64,000 bases of DNA. Origin: Corynebacterium pseudopelargi (GTDB taxonomy: Bacteria > Actinomycetota > Actinomycetes > Mycobacteriales > Mycobacteriaceae). The notes under the pieces were generated by a model, which was not told the DNA's origin, did not search any database, and was given only the letters and a program-made list of their open reading frames with translations. Below are positions 46,282 to 55,289 of this stretch, one piece after another. The position numbers and the translations under genes are program-made. Numbering within the stretch: position 1 is the first letter of the stretch; each line of letters starts with the position of its first letter. Where the stretch lies: contig NZ_CP033898.1 of the NCBI RefSeq assembly GCF_003814005.1, positions 1,178,001 through 1,242,000 on the forward strand, given 5' to 3'.

Positions 46282-47438
46282 CGTTGGGCTACCTCGTATT
46301 CGCCGTCGCCGGTGGCAACGTATTCGGTGTGCGCGGACAGTGGGTGACCGCAGCGGCGGTCGCACCCCGAAAAGTGTACAAGCCCCTCGATTGCTTCACC
46401 GGAAGAAACCAAGGCTTTGGCATCGGCTTGGGTATTAGACAGGGACTTTTCGCAGCCCGGCAGGCCGGTACATGCGGTGACTTTGAGCCAGGGGGAGTTG
46501 GCATCAAAGATCAAGCCCTGCGGAGCCATCACGCGCACCACGGCTTCCGCATCGCCTTCGCTGAGCCCGTGGATCACCAACGAGGCCCAGGGGGTAATGG
46601 CGGTATCGGCGCCGATAATAGCGAGCAGTTCTGCGGCCTTGGCGCTTAAAAAGCCGAACCTCAAACCCGCCCCCAGCGCGACCGTGTCGCCTTCTTGGAT
46701 CCATCCCACAGGCCGCGCAGAACCTTCGTGGATAGTTAAAGTTCGATCGTGGGGTTGCAGATCAAACTCAGCTTGGAGCTTGTCGACGATCCGCGCTCGC
46801 ACCTCGGCGTTTTCCTGCAGCCTCCAGGTGCGCTGTCGCATCTCCTGCCAAAGCTGGGCCGCAGAAACCATCATCGGCACCACTTCGTTGGGATTGCGCA
46901 GGCGCATGCCCGAATCCTTGCCGCCGAGCATGAGATCGAAGCCATCCGGGGTGTGTTGCACACCAAAGTCTGGGCGCTGGCTCAAGATATCGCCGCTGCC
47001 ATTATCAAAACCGAAGAGCGTGCGGCCGGAAAGGCCGGCAACCACATCATTGGCAAGCAGGGCATTATCTAAGGCCTCGCTGAATTGCCAGAGATTTGGA
47101 CTTAGGGGAGAGGCGAGAATGTTGCGGATCTTATCGTGTGCCCGTGAGGGCAGAAAGCCTGCTGCTTCTACGCGTTCGCCGAAGGCTTGCTCGTCACTGA
47201 CCCCGCGGAATTGCATATTGCCACGGGTGGTGATGTGGACGGTGGCGTCGCCAAGCTCCTTGGAAATCGCCGCGATCTCAGCCCAATCTTGGCTTCGCAC
47301 CCTGCCGCCTGGGAAACGGATGCGGCCGATTGCGCCATCGGCGGCATGATGCAGTGTCAAGGCTCCCGGGCACATATCTCCGCGGGTGCGATCTGGGTGT
47401 GCCACTAATTGCATGGGCTCGCTAGTCATGTCTGCCAT
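46278..47438 (-). CDS. cobG: Precorrin-3B synthase (oxygen-dependent)
   Basis: 386 residues with two nitrite/sulfite-reductase ferredoxin-like half domains and siroheme-type 4Fe-4S cysteines: CTGLPGC near 335-341 and GCDRRC near 368-373. CobG hydroxylates precorrin-3A using molecular oxygen, so its presence marks the aerobic B12 route. ATG 47438 is chosen because GAAGGGG lies 5 nt upstream; the frame continues to 47486 without a better site. First gene of the minus-strand cobG-cobH-cobIJ operon and divergent from cobN. Confidence 0.94.
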   Translation of the reverse strand: MADMTSEPMQLVAHPDRTRGDMCPGALTLHHAADGAIGRIRFPGGRVRSQDWAEIAAISKELGDATVHITTRGNMQFRGVSDEQAFGERVEAAGFLPSRAHDKIRNILASPLSPNLWQFSEALDNALLANDVVAGLSGRTLFGFDNGSGDILSQRPDFGVQHTPDGFDLMLGGKDSGMRLRNPNEVVPMMVSAAQLWQEMRQRTWRLQENAEVRARIVDKLQAEFDLQPHDRTLTIHEGSARPVGWIQEGDTVALGAGLRFGFLSAKAAELLAIIGADTAITPWASLVIHGLSEGDAEAVVRVMAPQGLIFDANSPWLKVTACTGLPGCEKSLSNTQADAKALVSSGEAIEGLVHFSGCDRRCGHPLSAHTEYVATGDGEYEVAQR

Positions 47439-47607
47439 GCTAACCCCTTCGCAAGCGTGAGGTGCCACGGTGGTGTCCCAGAGCAAACACGGTGCTGATC
47501 AGGGCATATCTTTAAAGTTCAAGGCAAACAGGCCGGGGGTGAAAACTGCCACAGATGAAGTTTTTGCTGTTCAGATCAAGGTGGTATCTAACACAATCTC
47601 GGCTCCC

Positions 47608-47741
47608 GGATGCGCTAGGGTAGGTGCTACTGCGAAGCGATAATCAACACCGGTGCAATTCCGGGACGGTCGCGCCACTGTAAAAGTCAGACGATTACGC
47701 TGCTCGCCTTTGTCTGTGCATCCAACCGGGCGCGCAACCCG
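47608..47741 (+). promoter_or_regulatory. Cobalamin riboswitch upstream of cobN
   Basis: The core CCGGTGCAATTCCGGGACGG followed by TCGCGCCACTGT (47650-47681) and AGTCAGACGA (47685-47694) matches the conserved B12-box region of adenosylcobalamin riboswitches. Flanking pairing supports it: P1 GGATGCGC (47608-47615) with GTGTGCATCC (47716-47723 for the paired part) and a short helix AGGTG (47622-47626) with CGCCT (47705-47709). A CGGG/CCCG hairpin at 47727-47741 sits 5 nt before the cobN ribosome site and is the likely expression platform, controlling translation. This element fills most of the 325-bp cobG-cobN gap. Confidence 0.9.
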
Positions 47742-47763
47742 TTTAGAAAAGGACCAACTCGCT

Positions 47764-50700
47764 GTGATCACGCTGCTTTCGACCTCCGATACAGATCTGC
47801 TTACTGCCAAGGCAGCAAGTGCCGCCCCGGAAGTCGATTACCACTTTGCCAACCCCAACCACCTCAATGCTCAGCAACTAGACCAGATCATTGAAGATTC
47901 TGACGTGGTGGTCGTGCGCCTACTCGGCGGCAAACGGGCATGGGAAGAAGGCCTGCGCCAACTCCAACAGTCGGGCATCCCACTGGTGGTGGTCTCTGGT
48001 GAACTCGCAGTAGATGCAGAGCTTACGGAGCTTTCCACCCCGCCTGCCGGTGTGGTGACAACTGCACACACCTACCTAGCAGAAGGCGGCGCCGGCAACC
48101 TCGAGCACCTCTACCGCTTCCTTTCCGACACACTGCTGCTGACAGGCTATGGCTTTGAACAGCCCCAGCACTTACCACTGTGGGGCACCCTGGATCATCC
48201 CTTGGTAGCCCAAGCAGGCGAGGTAGAGGCAAGCGGGGTAGAGGCTGGTGCAGATCAGGCCGGTGGGCCTCGCGTTGGCATTGTCTATTACCGTGCCCAA
48301 CACCTTGCCGGTAACACCGCCTATGTGGAGGCATTGGTGGAAGCGGTGGCCGAAGCTGGCGGCCAGCCGCGCGCCTTCTTTGCTGCTTCACTGCGCCAGG
48401 CACCCGAGGCATTGCTTGAACAGCTTGGCCAGTGCGATGTGCTGATCACCACGGTGCTTGCCGCCGGTGGCACCAAGCCTGCTACCGCAGGAGCCGGTGG
48501 CGATGATGAAGCCTGGGATGTGGCAAAACTCGCCGAGCTTAATATCCCCATCATCCAAGGCCTCGCGCTGACCAATACCCGCAAGGAATGGCAAGACAAT
48601 GATGAGGGCTTGTCGCCTTTGGATGTTGCCACCCAAATCGCGGTGCCGGAATTTGATGGACGCTTGATCAGCGTGCCCTTTAGCTTCAAGGAATACGACG
48701 CAGACGGCCTGATTGCCTACGTTCCTGATCGCGAACGCTGTAGCCGCCTGGCTGGCATCGCGGTGCGCCACGGACAACTGCGCAGCGTAGCCAACGCCGA
48801 GAAGAAGATCGTGCTCATGCTTTCGGCATACCCCACCAAGCACGCACGCATCGGCAATGCCGTCGGCCTAGATACGCCAGTGTCTACGCTCAGGGTGCTC
48901 GAGGCTTTGAGTAAGGCAGGCTACGACCTAGGCGATGTGCAGGCTATACCTGGCTATCGATCGGCCGATGGCGCACACGACGGTGACGCGCTCATGCATG
49001 CCATCATCGAAGCCGGTGGCCACGACCCAGAATGGCTCACCGAGGAAGTATTGGCCAATAACCCACTCAAGCTGGCCAAAGAAGACTACCTGGCCTTCTT
49101 CAACACCCTGCCTCAAGCCATGCGCGAGGAAATGGCAGAGCACTGGGGCAAGGCCCCAGGCGAGCACTATGTGCATCCAGCAACTGGAGAGATCTACATT
49201 GCCGGCCTGCAATTTGGCAATGTTGTGGTGATGATCCAGCCGCCACGCGGCTTTGGTGATAACCCCGTAGGCATCTATCACGACCCGGATCTGCCTGCCA
49301 ACCACCACTACTTGGGCACGTACTACTGGCTGCGCGAAATCTTTGGCGCCCACGCCATTGTGCACATGGGTAAGCACGGCAACATGGAATGGTTGCCCGG
49401 TAAAAACGCCGGCCTTTCCCAAGAGTGCTACCCGGATCAGGCCATCCACGAGCTGCCGCTGATCTACCCCTTCTTGGTCAATGATCCAGGTGAGGGCACC
49501 CAGGCAAAGCGCCGAGCACATGCCACCCTGGTAGACCACATGATTCCGCCGATGGCTCGCGCGGAATCCTATGGTGATATCACCAGGCTTGAACAGTTGC
49601 TTGACGAGCACCAAAATATCGCCGCCATGGACCCAGCGAAGCTGCCGGCGATCCGCCAGGAGATTTGGACGCTGCTGCAAGCTGCCAAGATGGACCGCGA
49701 TTTGGGCTGGGATGAGCGCCCCGAGGAAGACGCCTTCGACGATAAGCTCATGGAAATCGACGGCTGGCTCTGCGAAATCAAAGACGCAGCCATCCGCGGT
49801 GGCCTGCACATCCTAGGCGAGGCGGTCCGTGGCGAGGTTCGCGTGGAATTAGTGCTGGCCATGCTGCGCGCACGCCAACTCTGGGGTGGGGAACAGGCCG
49901 TGCCTGGCCTGCGCGAATCTCTCGGTTTGGATGAATCCGGCGATGTTACGCGCAGCGAGGTTGATCAGGCCGAACGCATTGCCTATCAGTTACTCGATGC
50001 CCTTGAACAACGCGATTGGGATAGCCAAGCAGTAGCGGAAGTCATTGCCGCCCAGAGTCTGCCCGAGGGCACCGATGTGCAAGCATTAGAGCACCTGCTG
50101 CACTTTGCCTGCCAGGAGATCATCCCGCGCCTTGATGGATCTGCTGCCGAGATCGATCAAATCCTTCGCGCCCTCAACGGTGAATTCATCGCGGCAGGAC
50201 CTTCTGGTTCGCCGATGCGTGGTCTGATCAATGTGCTGCCTACCGGTCGCAATTTCTACTCGGTGGATCCCAAGTCGCTGCCTTCTAGGCTTGCGTGGGA
50301 GACTGGCCAGTTGCTGGCAGATTCTTTGATTCAGCGTTATCGCGATGATCACGATGGGCAATTCCCAAGCTCTGTTGGCCTTTCGGTATGGGGTACTTCT
50401 GCCATGCGCACCTCCGGCGATGATATTGCCGAGGTATTCGCGCTGCTTGGTGTGCGTCCAGTATGGGACGAGGCTTCTAGGCGTGTGGTCAATTTGGAAG
50501 TGATCAGCCTTGAAGAGCTCGGCCGACCCCGCATCGATACCACGGTGCGCATTTCTGGTTTCTTCCGCGACGCCTTCCCGCACGTGCTGGCCTTGATCGA
50601 CGATGCCATCCAGATGGTGGCACACCTAGATGAGCCTGCATCGATGAACTTCATCCGCGCCCACATGCTCGAAGACGCTCAAGCTGATAGCGCAAGTAAG

Positions 50701-51447
50701 CCAAAAGCCGGCGGCCATGTGCGCCGTATCTTCGGCTCCAAGCCTGGAACCTATGGTGCTGGTTTGCTGCAGTTGATCGAGTCGGGCCACTGGCGAGACG
50801 ATCACGATCTTGCCGAAGTCTACACCAATTGGGGCGGCTATGCCTATGGCCGAGATCTTCCAGGTGTGCAGGCGGCAGATGATATGCGCAATGCTTATCG
50901 ACGCATCAAGGTCGCAGCAAAGAACGTGGACTCTAAAGAACACGACATCATCGATTCAGACGATTACTTCCAGTACCACGGCGGCATGGTTGCCACTGTG
51001 CGTGCGCTGAGCGGTAACGACCCCGAGGCCTATGTTGGCGATTCCACCCGACAGGAGACGGTCAAGACCCGCACCCTGCACGAGGAATCCCGACGTGTGT
51101 TCCGTGCCCGCGTGGTAAATCCCCGCTGGATCGAGGCGATGCGCAAGCACGGCTACAAGGGCGCCTTCGAGATGAGCGCAACGGTGGACTACCTCTTTGG
51201 CTACGACGCCACCACCGGGCTCATGGAGGACTGGATGTATGAGACGCTCACGCAAACCTATGTGCAACAGCCTGAAAACCGTGAGTTCTTTGAGCAGTCC
51301 AACCCCTGGGCGCTGCGCGATATCGCAGAAAGGCTGCTCGAGGCCGCAGATAGGAACTTGTGGGAGCAACCAACCCAAGAATCCTTGGATGCGTTGCGCC
51401 AGGCCTATCTGGATATGGAAGGCAAGTTGGAAGAAGACGGCGCTTAA
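47764..51447 (+). CDS. cobN: Cobaltochelatase subunit CobN
   Basis: 1227 residues, the large chelatase subunit that inserts cobalt into hydrogenobyrinic acid a,c-diamide together with CobS/CobT-type AAA subunits, which are not in this window. Signatures include VLMLSAYPTKHARIGNAVGLD near 355-375, IVHMGKHGNMEWLPGK near 534-549 and ANWGGY/TNWGGYAYG near 1021-1028. The start is GTG 47764 with AAAAGGA 10 nt upstream; the open frame from 47653 lies inside the riboswitch and is not coding. It is the first and probably only gene of its transcript. Confidence 0.96.
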   Translation: MITLLSTSDTDLLTAKAASAAPEVDYHFANPNHLNAQQLDQIIEDSDVVVVRLLGGKRAWEEGLRQLQQSGIPLVVVSGELAVDAELTELSTPPAGVVTTAHTYLAEGGAGNLEHLYRFLSDTLLLTGYGFEQPQHLPLWGTLDHPLVAQAGEVEASGVEAGADQAGGPRVGIVYYRAQHLAGNTAYVEALVEAVAEAGGQPRAFFAASLRQAPEALLEQLGQCDVLITTVLAAGGTKPATAGAGGDDEAWDVAKLAELNIPIIQGLALTNTRKEWQDNDEGLSPLDVATQIAVPEFDGRLISVPFSFKEYDADGLIAYVPDRERCSRLAGIAVRHGQLRSVANAEKKIVLMLSAYPTKHARIGNAVGLDTPVSTLRVLEALSKAGYDLGDVQAIPGYRSADGAHDGDALMHAIIEAGGHDPEWLTEEVLANNPLKLAKEDYLAFFNTLPQAMREEMAEHWGKAPGEHYVHPATGEIYIAGLQFGNVVVMIQPPRGFGDNPVGIYHDPDLPANHHYLGTYYWLREIFGAHAIVHMGKHGNMEWLPGKNAGLSQECYPDQAIHELPLIYPFLVNDPGEGTQAKRRAHATLVDHMIPPMARAESYGDITRLEQLLDEHQNIAAMDPAKLPAIRQEIWTLLQAAKMDRDLGWDERPEEDAFDDKLMEIDGWLCEIKDAAIRGGLHILGEAVRGEVRVELVLAMLRARQLWGGEQAVPGLRESLGLDESGDVTRSEVDQAERIAYQLLDALEQRDWDSQAVAEVIAAQSLPEGTDVQALEHLLHFACQEIIPRLDGSAAEIDQILRALNGEFIAAGPSGSPMRGLINVLPTGRNFYSVDPKSLPSRLAWETGQLLADSLIQRYRDDHDGQFPSSVGLSVWGTSAMRTSGDDIAEVFALLGVRPVWDEASRRVVNLEVISLEELGRPRIDTTVRISGFFRDAFPHVLALIDDAIQMVAHLDEPASMNFIRAHMLEDAQADSASKPKAGGHVRRIFGSKPGTYGAGLLQLIESGHWRDDHDLAEVYTNWGGYAYGRDLPGVQAADDMRNAYRRIKVAAKNVDSKEHDIIDSDDYFQYHGGMVATVRALSGNDPEAYVGDSTRQETVKTRTLHEESRRVFRARVVNPRWIEAMRKHGYKGAFEMSATVDYLFGYDATTGLMEDWMYETLTQTYVQQPENREFFEQSNPWALRDIAERLLEAADRNLWEQPTQESLDALRQAYLDMEGKLEEDGA

Positions 51448-51498
51448 ATACGCCGGTGGAAAAGGCTTGGCTTCACACCCTCATTTTTGAGCTTTGAG

Positions 51499-51504
51499 TA
51501 GGGT
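51499..51504 (+). promoter_or_regulatory. fxsA leaderless -10 element
   Basis: TAGGGT, 7 nt, then ATG 51512; no ribosome site. Likely promoter of fxsA-lnt-ppm1. Confidence 0.5.
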
Positions 51505-51511
51505 AGTGGCC

Positions 51512-52036
51512 ATGCCTTTATTCATCGCACTGCCGTACATGCTGATCGAGGCCTTGGCCTTTTGGGCCGTGGCCAAGTGGCTCGGGGTTGGCACAGCCCT
51601 GTTCCTTTTGATCCTCTGCTTCTTCCTCGGCCTGTTCCTGGCCGCTTTTGAAATGCGCGGGATTGCCCGAAAGCTCGCCTTGGGCCAAGAAGACCCAGGT
51701 AAGGCCGCAGGCGATATTGGCTTAACCGCAGCCGGTGCGATGGGTGTTGCTATGCCCGGCTTTGTTACCTCAGTGCTGGGGCTGTTGCTGATTATCCCGC
51801 CGACGCGCGCCGTGGTGCGCAAGTCTTTGGCTAAGAAGCTGCGGGCAAAGGTGGAAGATCTCGGCGTGCGTTCTTTCGAAGCCACCAATGCGTATCGTCA
51901 ACGCGCCAGCTATGGCAGCTTCGATCCGCGCGTTGTCGACGCCAAAGAGGATGATCCGAAGTTGGACGAGGATTCCCTGAAGCGGTGGACAGATAACGTC
52001 AAGCCCGAGGATTTCGGCACCTCCGGTGAGCGCTAA
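51512..52036 (+). CDS. fxsA: FxsA-family membrane protein
   Basis: 174 residues. Three hydrophobic segments in the first 110 residues (about 5-22, 25-48, 80-105) followed by a charged cytoplasmic tail: the FxsA layout. The family is named for relief of phage F exclusion in E. coli, and the general role is unknown. The homologue Rv2053c lies close to ppm1 in M. tuberculosis. Start ATG 51512 because of the hexamer 7 nt upstream. It overlaps lnt by 11 bp. Confidence 0.9.
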   Translation: MPLFIALPYMLIEALAFWAVAKWLGVGTALFLLILCFFLGLFLAAFEMRGIARKLALGQEDPGKAAGDIGLTAAGAMGVAMPGFVTSVLGLLLIIPPTRAVVRKSLAKKLRAKVEDLGVRSFEATNAYRQRASYGSFDPRVVDAKEDDPKLDEDSLKRWTDNVKPEDFGTSGER

Positions 52037-53546
52037 ACCTTCTCGCGCCAAACCTGTGCTGAACATTGTTTGGCGCACCATTGTTAGTGCCCTCGCCGGG
52101 GTGTGCATCTATGCCTCCTATGAGCCTTTAGGCTGGTGGTGGGCAGCGTTGCTCGGCATTGCGTTGCTGATTACCAGCTTGTATCAAACCTCTTGGCGCT
52201 TAGGCGCATTCTTAGGGTTTTGCCACGCCATGGTGCTCTACGTCTTGCTGCTGCCTTGGATTGGCGAGTTCGTCGGCATCGGCCCCTATTTGGCGCTGTG
52301 CGTATTCTTAAGCCTGTTTTCTTTGGCCCTCGGCGCGGTGGCACCTGCGCTGTTGCGCCTGCGCGGCGGTGGTTTGGCTTTTGCCATGGTGTACATGCTG
52401 GTGGAGTTTGTTCGCTCCCACATCCCCTTCGGCGGCTTTGCTTGGGTGCGCCTGGCTTGGGGCCAGATTGATGGCCCGCTTGCTCTCCTTGCGCCACTGG
52501 GTGGTCCTGCATTAGTCAGCGCTGCTGCGGCGGTGTTGGGTGCGTGTATCTGGCAAGGGGTGCGCGCCGTGGTGGCCAAGCCTCGCCGCTTCCAGATGCT
52601 CGGTGGCGTCGCTGCGGTGTTGTTGCTTTTAAGTGCCTGGCCGCTTATTCGTCCCGAGCGAGCAGCAGACCTCGGCACCGTCACCGTGGCTGCGGTTCAG
52701 GGCAATGTGCCGCGCTTGGGGCTGGACTTTAATGCTCAGCGCATGGCGGTACTGGAAAACCACGCCCATGCCACTGAGGGCATTGATCAGCCCATTGATG
52801 TGGCGATTTGGCCGGAAAACTCCGCGGATGTTGATCCCTTTGCCGATCCGCGCGCATCGAAACTCATCCAAGATGCCACTGATCACGTCCAGGCACCTGT
52901 GTTGGTTGGTGCGGTCACCAGCGATGAAGTTGGGGCTCGCAACCAGGTGGTGGCCTTCGATGCTCAAGGCAACCCAGGGGAGTACCACAATAAGAAGTAT
53001 CTGCAGCCTTTTGGCGAGTGGATGCCTTGGCGCGATTTCTTCCGTTTCTTTTCTGAGAAGGTGGATCTCGCTGGTGATTTCAAAGCCGGCGATGGTGATG
53101 GCGTGATCCACGTGGATGCGGCCCTTTTAGGCAGAAACATCGCCATTGGCATTGCCACTTGCTATGAGGTGGCCTTCGATGCAGCAGGCCGCGATGCGGT
53201 CAAAGCTGGCGCGCAAGTATTGGCCACCCCAACGAACAACGCCACCTTCGGCTTTAGTGATATGACCTACCAGCAATTGGCTATGAGCAGGATGCGCGCT
53301 TTAGAGCTCGATCGTGCGGTGGTGGTGCCAGCCACCAGTGGTGTGTCGGCCATTGTGCAGCCTGATGGCTCGGTAGTGCAGCAAAGCAGGATCTTTGAGC
53401 AGGCAGTTTTAATTGATCAACTACCGCTGCGAAACACGTTGACTCCCGCGGTGCATATCGGCCGCGGGATCGAGCTGGGGTTGGCTATGATAGGTGCTAT
53501 CTGTCTGTGTATTCCATGGTTAGCAAGGAGCAGGAACCGCCGATGA
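52026..53546 (+). CDS. lnt: Apolipoprotein N-acyltransferase
   Basis: 506 residues: about six to seven N-terminal membrane segments (20-200), then a periplasmic nitrilase-fold domain (about 215-480) and one more membrane helix. The catalytic triad is readable: Glu in WPENSADV (near 261), Lys in KKYLQPFGEWMP (near 320) and Cys in GIATCYEVAF (near 378). It adds the third acyl chain to lipoproteins. In M. tuberculosis this domain is fused to Ppm1; here the two are separate overlapping genes, as known for Corynebacterium (Ppm2/Ppm1). GTG start at 52026 inside fxsA. Confidence 0.95.
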   Translation: MSAKPSRAKPVLNIVWRTIVSALAGVCIYASYEPLGWWWAALLGIALLITSLYQTSWRLGAFLGFCHAMVLYVLLLPWIGEFVGIGPYLALCVFLSLFSLALGAVAPALLRLRGGGLAFAMVYMLVEFVRSHIPFGGFAWVRLAWGQIDGPLALLAPLGGPALVSAAAAVLGACIWQGVRAVVAKPRRFQMLGGVAAVLLLLSAWPLIRPERAADLGTVTVAAVQGNVPRLGLDFNAQRMAVLENHAHATEGIDQPIDVAIWPENSADVDPFADPRASKLIQDATDHVQAPVLVGAVTSDEVGARNQVVAFDAQGNPGEYHNKKYLQPFGEWMPWRDFFRFFSEKVDLAGDFKAGDGDGVIHVDAALLGRNIAIGIATCYEVAFDAAGRDAVKAGAQVLATPTNNATFGFSDMTYQQLAMSRMRALELDRAVVVPATSGVSAIVQPDGSVVQQSRIFEQAVLIDQLPLRNTLTPAVHIGRGIELGLAMIGAICLCIPWLARSRNRR

Positions 53547-54346
53547 GCAAACCTAGTGACGCCACGTTGGTGATCATCCCCACCTACAATGAGCTGGAGA
53601 ATCTCCCGCTGATTACTTCTCGTGTGCGTGAGGCAAACCCTGAGGTGGATGTGCTCATCGTGGATGACAACAGCCCCGATGGCACCGGCGATGCTGCTGA
53701 TTCTTTGGCCGAGCAAGACGATCACATCTTCGTGCTGCACCGCGAAGGTAAAGGCGGGCTCTGCGGGGCGTATATGGCCGGTTTCCGCTGGGGCTTGGAG
53801 CGCGATTATCAGGTGCTCTGCGAGATGGATGCCGATGGTTCCCACGCCCCTGAGCAACTGCATTTGCTGCTCGAGCAGATCGATGATGGCGCCGATTTGG
53901 TGATCGGTTCTCGCTATATTCCCGGTGGGGAAGTGGTGAACTGGCCTAAGCAGCGCTGGTTGCTTTCCAAGGGCGGCAACCTTTATATCTCCCTGGCTCT
54001 CGGCGGCGGCATTAAGGATATGACTGCGGGCTATCGAGCTTTTCGACGCCAAGTGCTCGAATACCTCGACCTGGATGCACTATCGAATGCAGGCTACATC
54101 TTCCAAGTGGAGGTGGCTTTCCGCGTGATTCAGGCCGATTTCGATGTTCGCGAAGTGCCGATCACCTTTACTGAGCGCGAAATTGGCGAATCGAAACTCG
54201 ATGGCAGCTTTGTCAAGGATTCCCTGGCAGAGGTGACCAAATGGGGTGTCCAGCACCGCGCTGAGCAGGCACAACACTTCGTGCAGGTGGTTGGCGGCCT
54301 AGCCAAGCATGAGATTGCGCGTTTTCGTAAAAAGTGGATGATCTAA
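53543..54346 (+). CDS. ppm1: Polyprenol monophosphomannose synthase
   Basis: 267 residues, GT2-family enzyme that makes polyprenyl-phosphomannose, the donor for lipoarabinomannan and for mannoprotein synthesis. Motifs: VIIPTYNELENLP near 10-22, VDDNSPDGTGDAAD near 41-54 and the metal-binding DADGSHAPEQL near 97-107. It has no membrane anchor of its own; the Lnt partner is known to recruit it. ATG 53543 overlaps the lnt stop (ATGA). The longer frame to 53507 lies in lnt. Confidence 0.95.
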   Translation: MSKPSDATLVIIPTYNELENLPLITSRVREANPEVDVLIVDDNSPDGTGDAADSLAEQDDHIFVLHREGKGGLCGAYMAGFRWGLERDYQVLCEMDADGSHAPEQLHLLLEQIDDGADLVIGSRYIPGGEVVNWPKQRWLLSKGGNLYISLALGGGIKDMTAGYRAFRRQVLEYLDLDALSNAGYIFQVEVAFRVIQADFDVREVPITFTEREIGESKLDGSFVKDSLAEVTKWGVQHRAEQAQHFVQVVGGLAKHEIARFRKKWMI

Positions 54347-54387
54347 ACCACCAGCGCTGGCGCAAGTAATGCGCCTTCAACATAAAT

Positions 54388-54418
54388 AATGCCGTCTGCG
54401 GATTCCGCAGACGGCATT
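54388..54418. terminator. Bidirectional terminator ppm1 / rbpA
   Basis: A perfect 14-bp stem, AATGCCGTCTGCGG / CCGCAGACGGCATT, with a 3-nt loop. TGTT follows on the plus strand and TATTTATG on the minus strand. It lies between convergent ppm1 and rbpA. Confidence 0.9.
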
Positions 54419-54461
54419 GTTGCCTTGGGCAAAAGGCGATGGGGTAGAAGCTTAAAAAGGA

Positions 54462-54854
54462 TTATTCCTTGGATTTCTCCGCTTCAGCTTCTTCCTGCTG
54501 TTGTTTGAGCAGACGCACTGCATCACGGCGACGCTTGCGGATCTGCTCGATGCGCTCTTCTAAGAGCACGTCGAGTTCCTCGATGCTGCGGCGCTCGCGC
54601 AACATATCCCAGTGGGTACGAGGCGCCTTGGCTGGCTTAGCCTCGATGCCTTCGCCTTCGACCAACGTGCCCATTTGGCCGTTCTTGCACAGCCAGGTGT
54701 TAGGGATCTCGGCGTCATCGGCAAAGGGAACTTCGAAAACTTCGCCTGCGTCGGTTTTATAGCGAACCATCTGGCGTGGTGCTAGGTCGTGGTCTCGATC
54801 AGTTTCGTAGCTCACTGCACCCATGCGGCTGCCGCGTAGTACACGATCTGCCAT
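54462..54854 (-). CDS. rbpA: RNA polymerase-binding protein RbpA
   Basis: 130 residues. An actinobacterial transcription factor that binds RNA polymerase and the group 1/2 sigma factor and stabilises the open complex. N-terminal tail and core domain (RGSRMGAVSYETDRD near 7-21, WLCKNGQMGTLVEG near 53-66), basic linker, and C-terminal sigma-interacting domain (MLRERRSIEELDVLLEERIE near 84-103), then a Lys/Glu/Gln tail. GAAAGGA ribosome site upstream of the ATG. A SigH-type promoter is present, in line with stress control of rbpA known in related genera. Confidence 0.96.
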   Translation of the reverse strand: MADRVLRGSRMGAVSYETDRDHDLAPRQMVRYKTDAGEVFEVPFADDAEIPNTWLCKNGQMGTLVEGEGIEAKPAKAPRTHWDMLRERRSIEELDVLLEERIEQIRKRRRDAVRLLKQQQEEAEAEKSKE

Positions 54855-54897
54855 AGTGTTGGTCAGTCCTTTCCTCGACTGGCATTAAGATCTTTTA

Positions 54898-54929
54898 CTA
54901 TAACGCACGTTCGTACACACTTTGTTCCC
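54898..54929 (-). promoter_or_regulatory. SigH-type promoter of rbpA
   Basis: On the minus strand GGGAACA (54929-54923), 17 bp, then CGTTATAG (54905-54898). This matches the corynebacterial SigH pattern (G-G-A-A ... C-G-T-T). It predicts a 5' leader of about 40 nt ahead of the rbpA start. Confidence 0.6.
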
Positions 54930-54952
54930 GGACGCGCTAAAGTTGATAGGCA

Positions 54953-55279
54953 ATGTCACCCCAAAAAGATGCCACTTGTGTTTGGTGCGCAAAGCCAATG
55001 GAGCCAAATGCGCGTGGCAGGCGTCGAAAATATTGCAGCCATGCATGCCGCCAAAGGGCCTATGAGCAGCGAAGTGGCAGGCAAGGCCAACGCTTGCCGG
55101 TAGATGCAGTGGTGCTCTCGGCTCAGAAGGCATCGGGCTTAAAAGATGCCTTATTTGAGCTTCGCTGTGCAGCCGAGGATATTGCGACGGCGGCTCAAGA
55201 GGGGGCAAGCTCTGAGGAGCTTGCAGCATTGTGCGATGAGTTGGTCGGCTTAGCCAAGCAGATTGAACAAACGAGGTAG
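54953..55279 (+). CDS. Small zinc-finger-like protein
   Basis: 108 residues. Four Cys in the pattern C-x2-C (TCVWC near residues 8-12) and C-x3-C (YCSHACRQRAY near 27-37), preceded by a basic GRRRK. This is the treble-clef-like finger found in many small actinobacterial proteins. The rest is helical and acidic. It is divergent from rbpA (98 bp between starts) and 10 bp upstream of the YceI-family gene. Specific function unknown. Confidence 0.8.
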   Translation: MSPQKDATCVWCAKPMEPNARGRRRKYCSHACRQRAYEQRSGRQGQRLPVDAVVLSAQKASGLKDALFELRCAAEDIATAAQEGASSEELAALCDELVGLAKQIEQTR

Positions 55280-55289
55280 TAGGGAAGTC

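Noticed and set aside
46282..46365. Longer start for cobH
   Set aside because: The added residues are an Arg/Pro-rich run inside cobG, and ATG 46281 makes the usual ATGA overlap.
47653..47763. N-terminal extension of cobN by 37 residues
   Set aside because: This stretch is the conserved core of the cobalamin riboswitch. GTG 47764 has a proper AAAAGGA site.
48928..49809. 293-codon antisense frame inside cobN
   Set aside because: Register shadow of cobN codon use; cobN motifs run through the whole stretch on the other strand.
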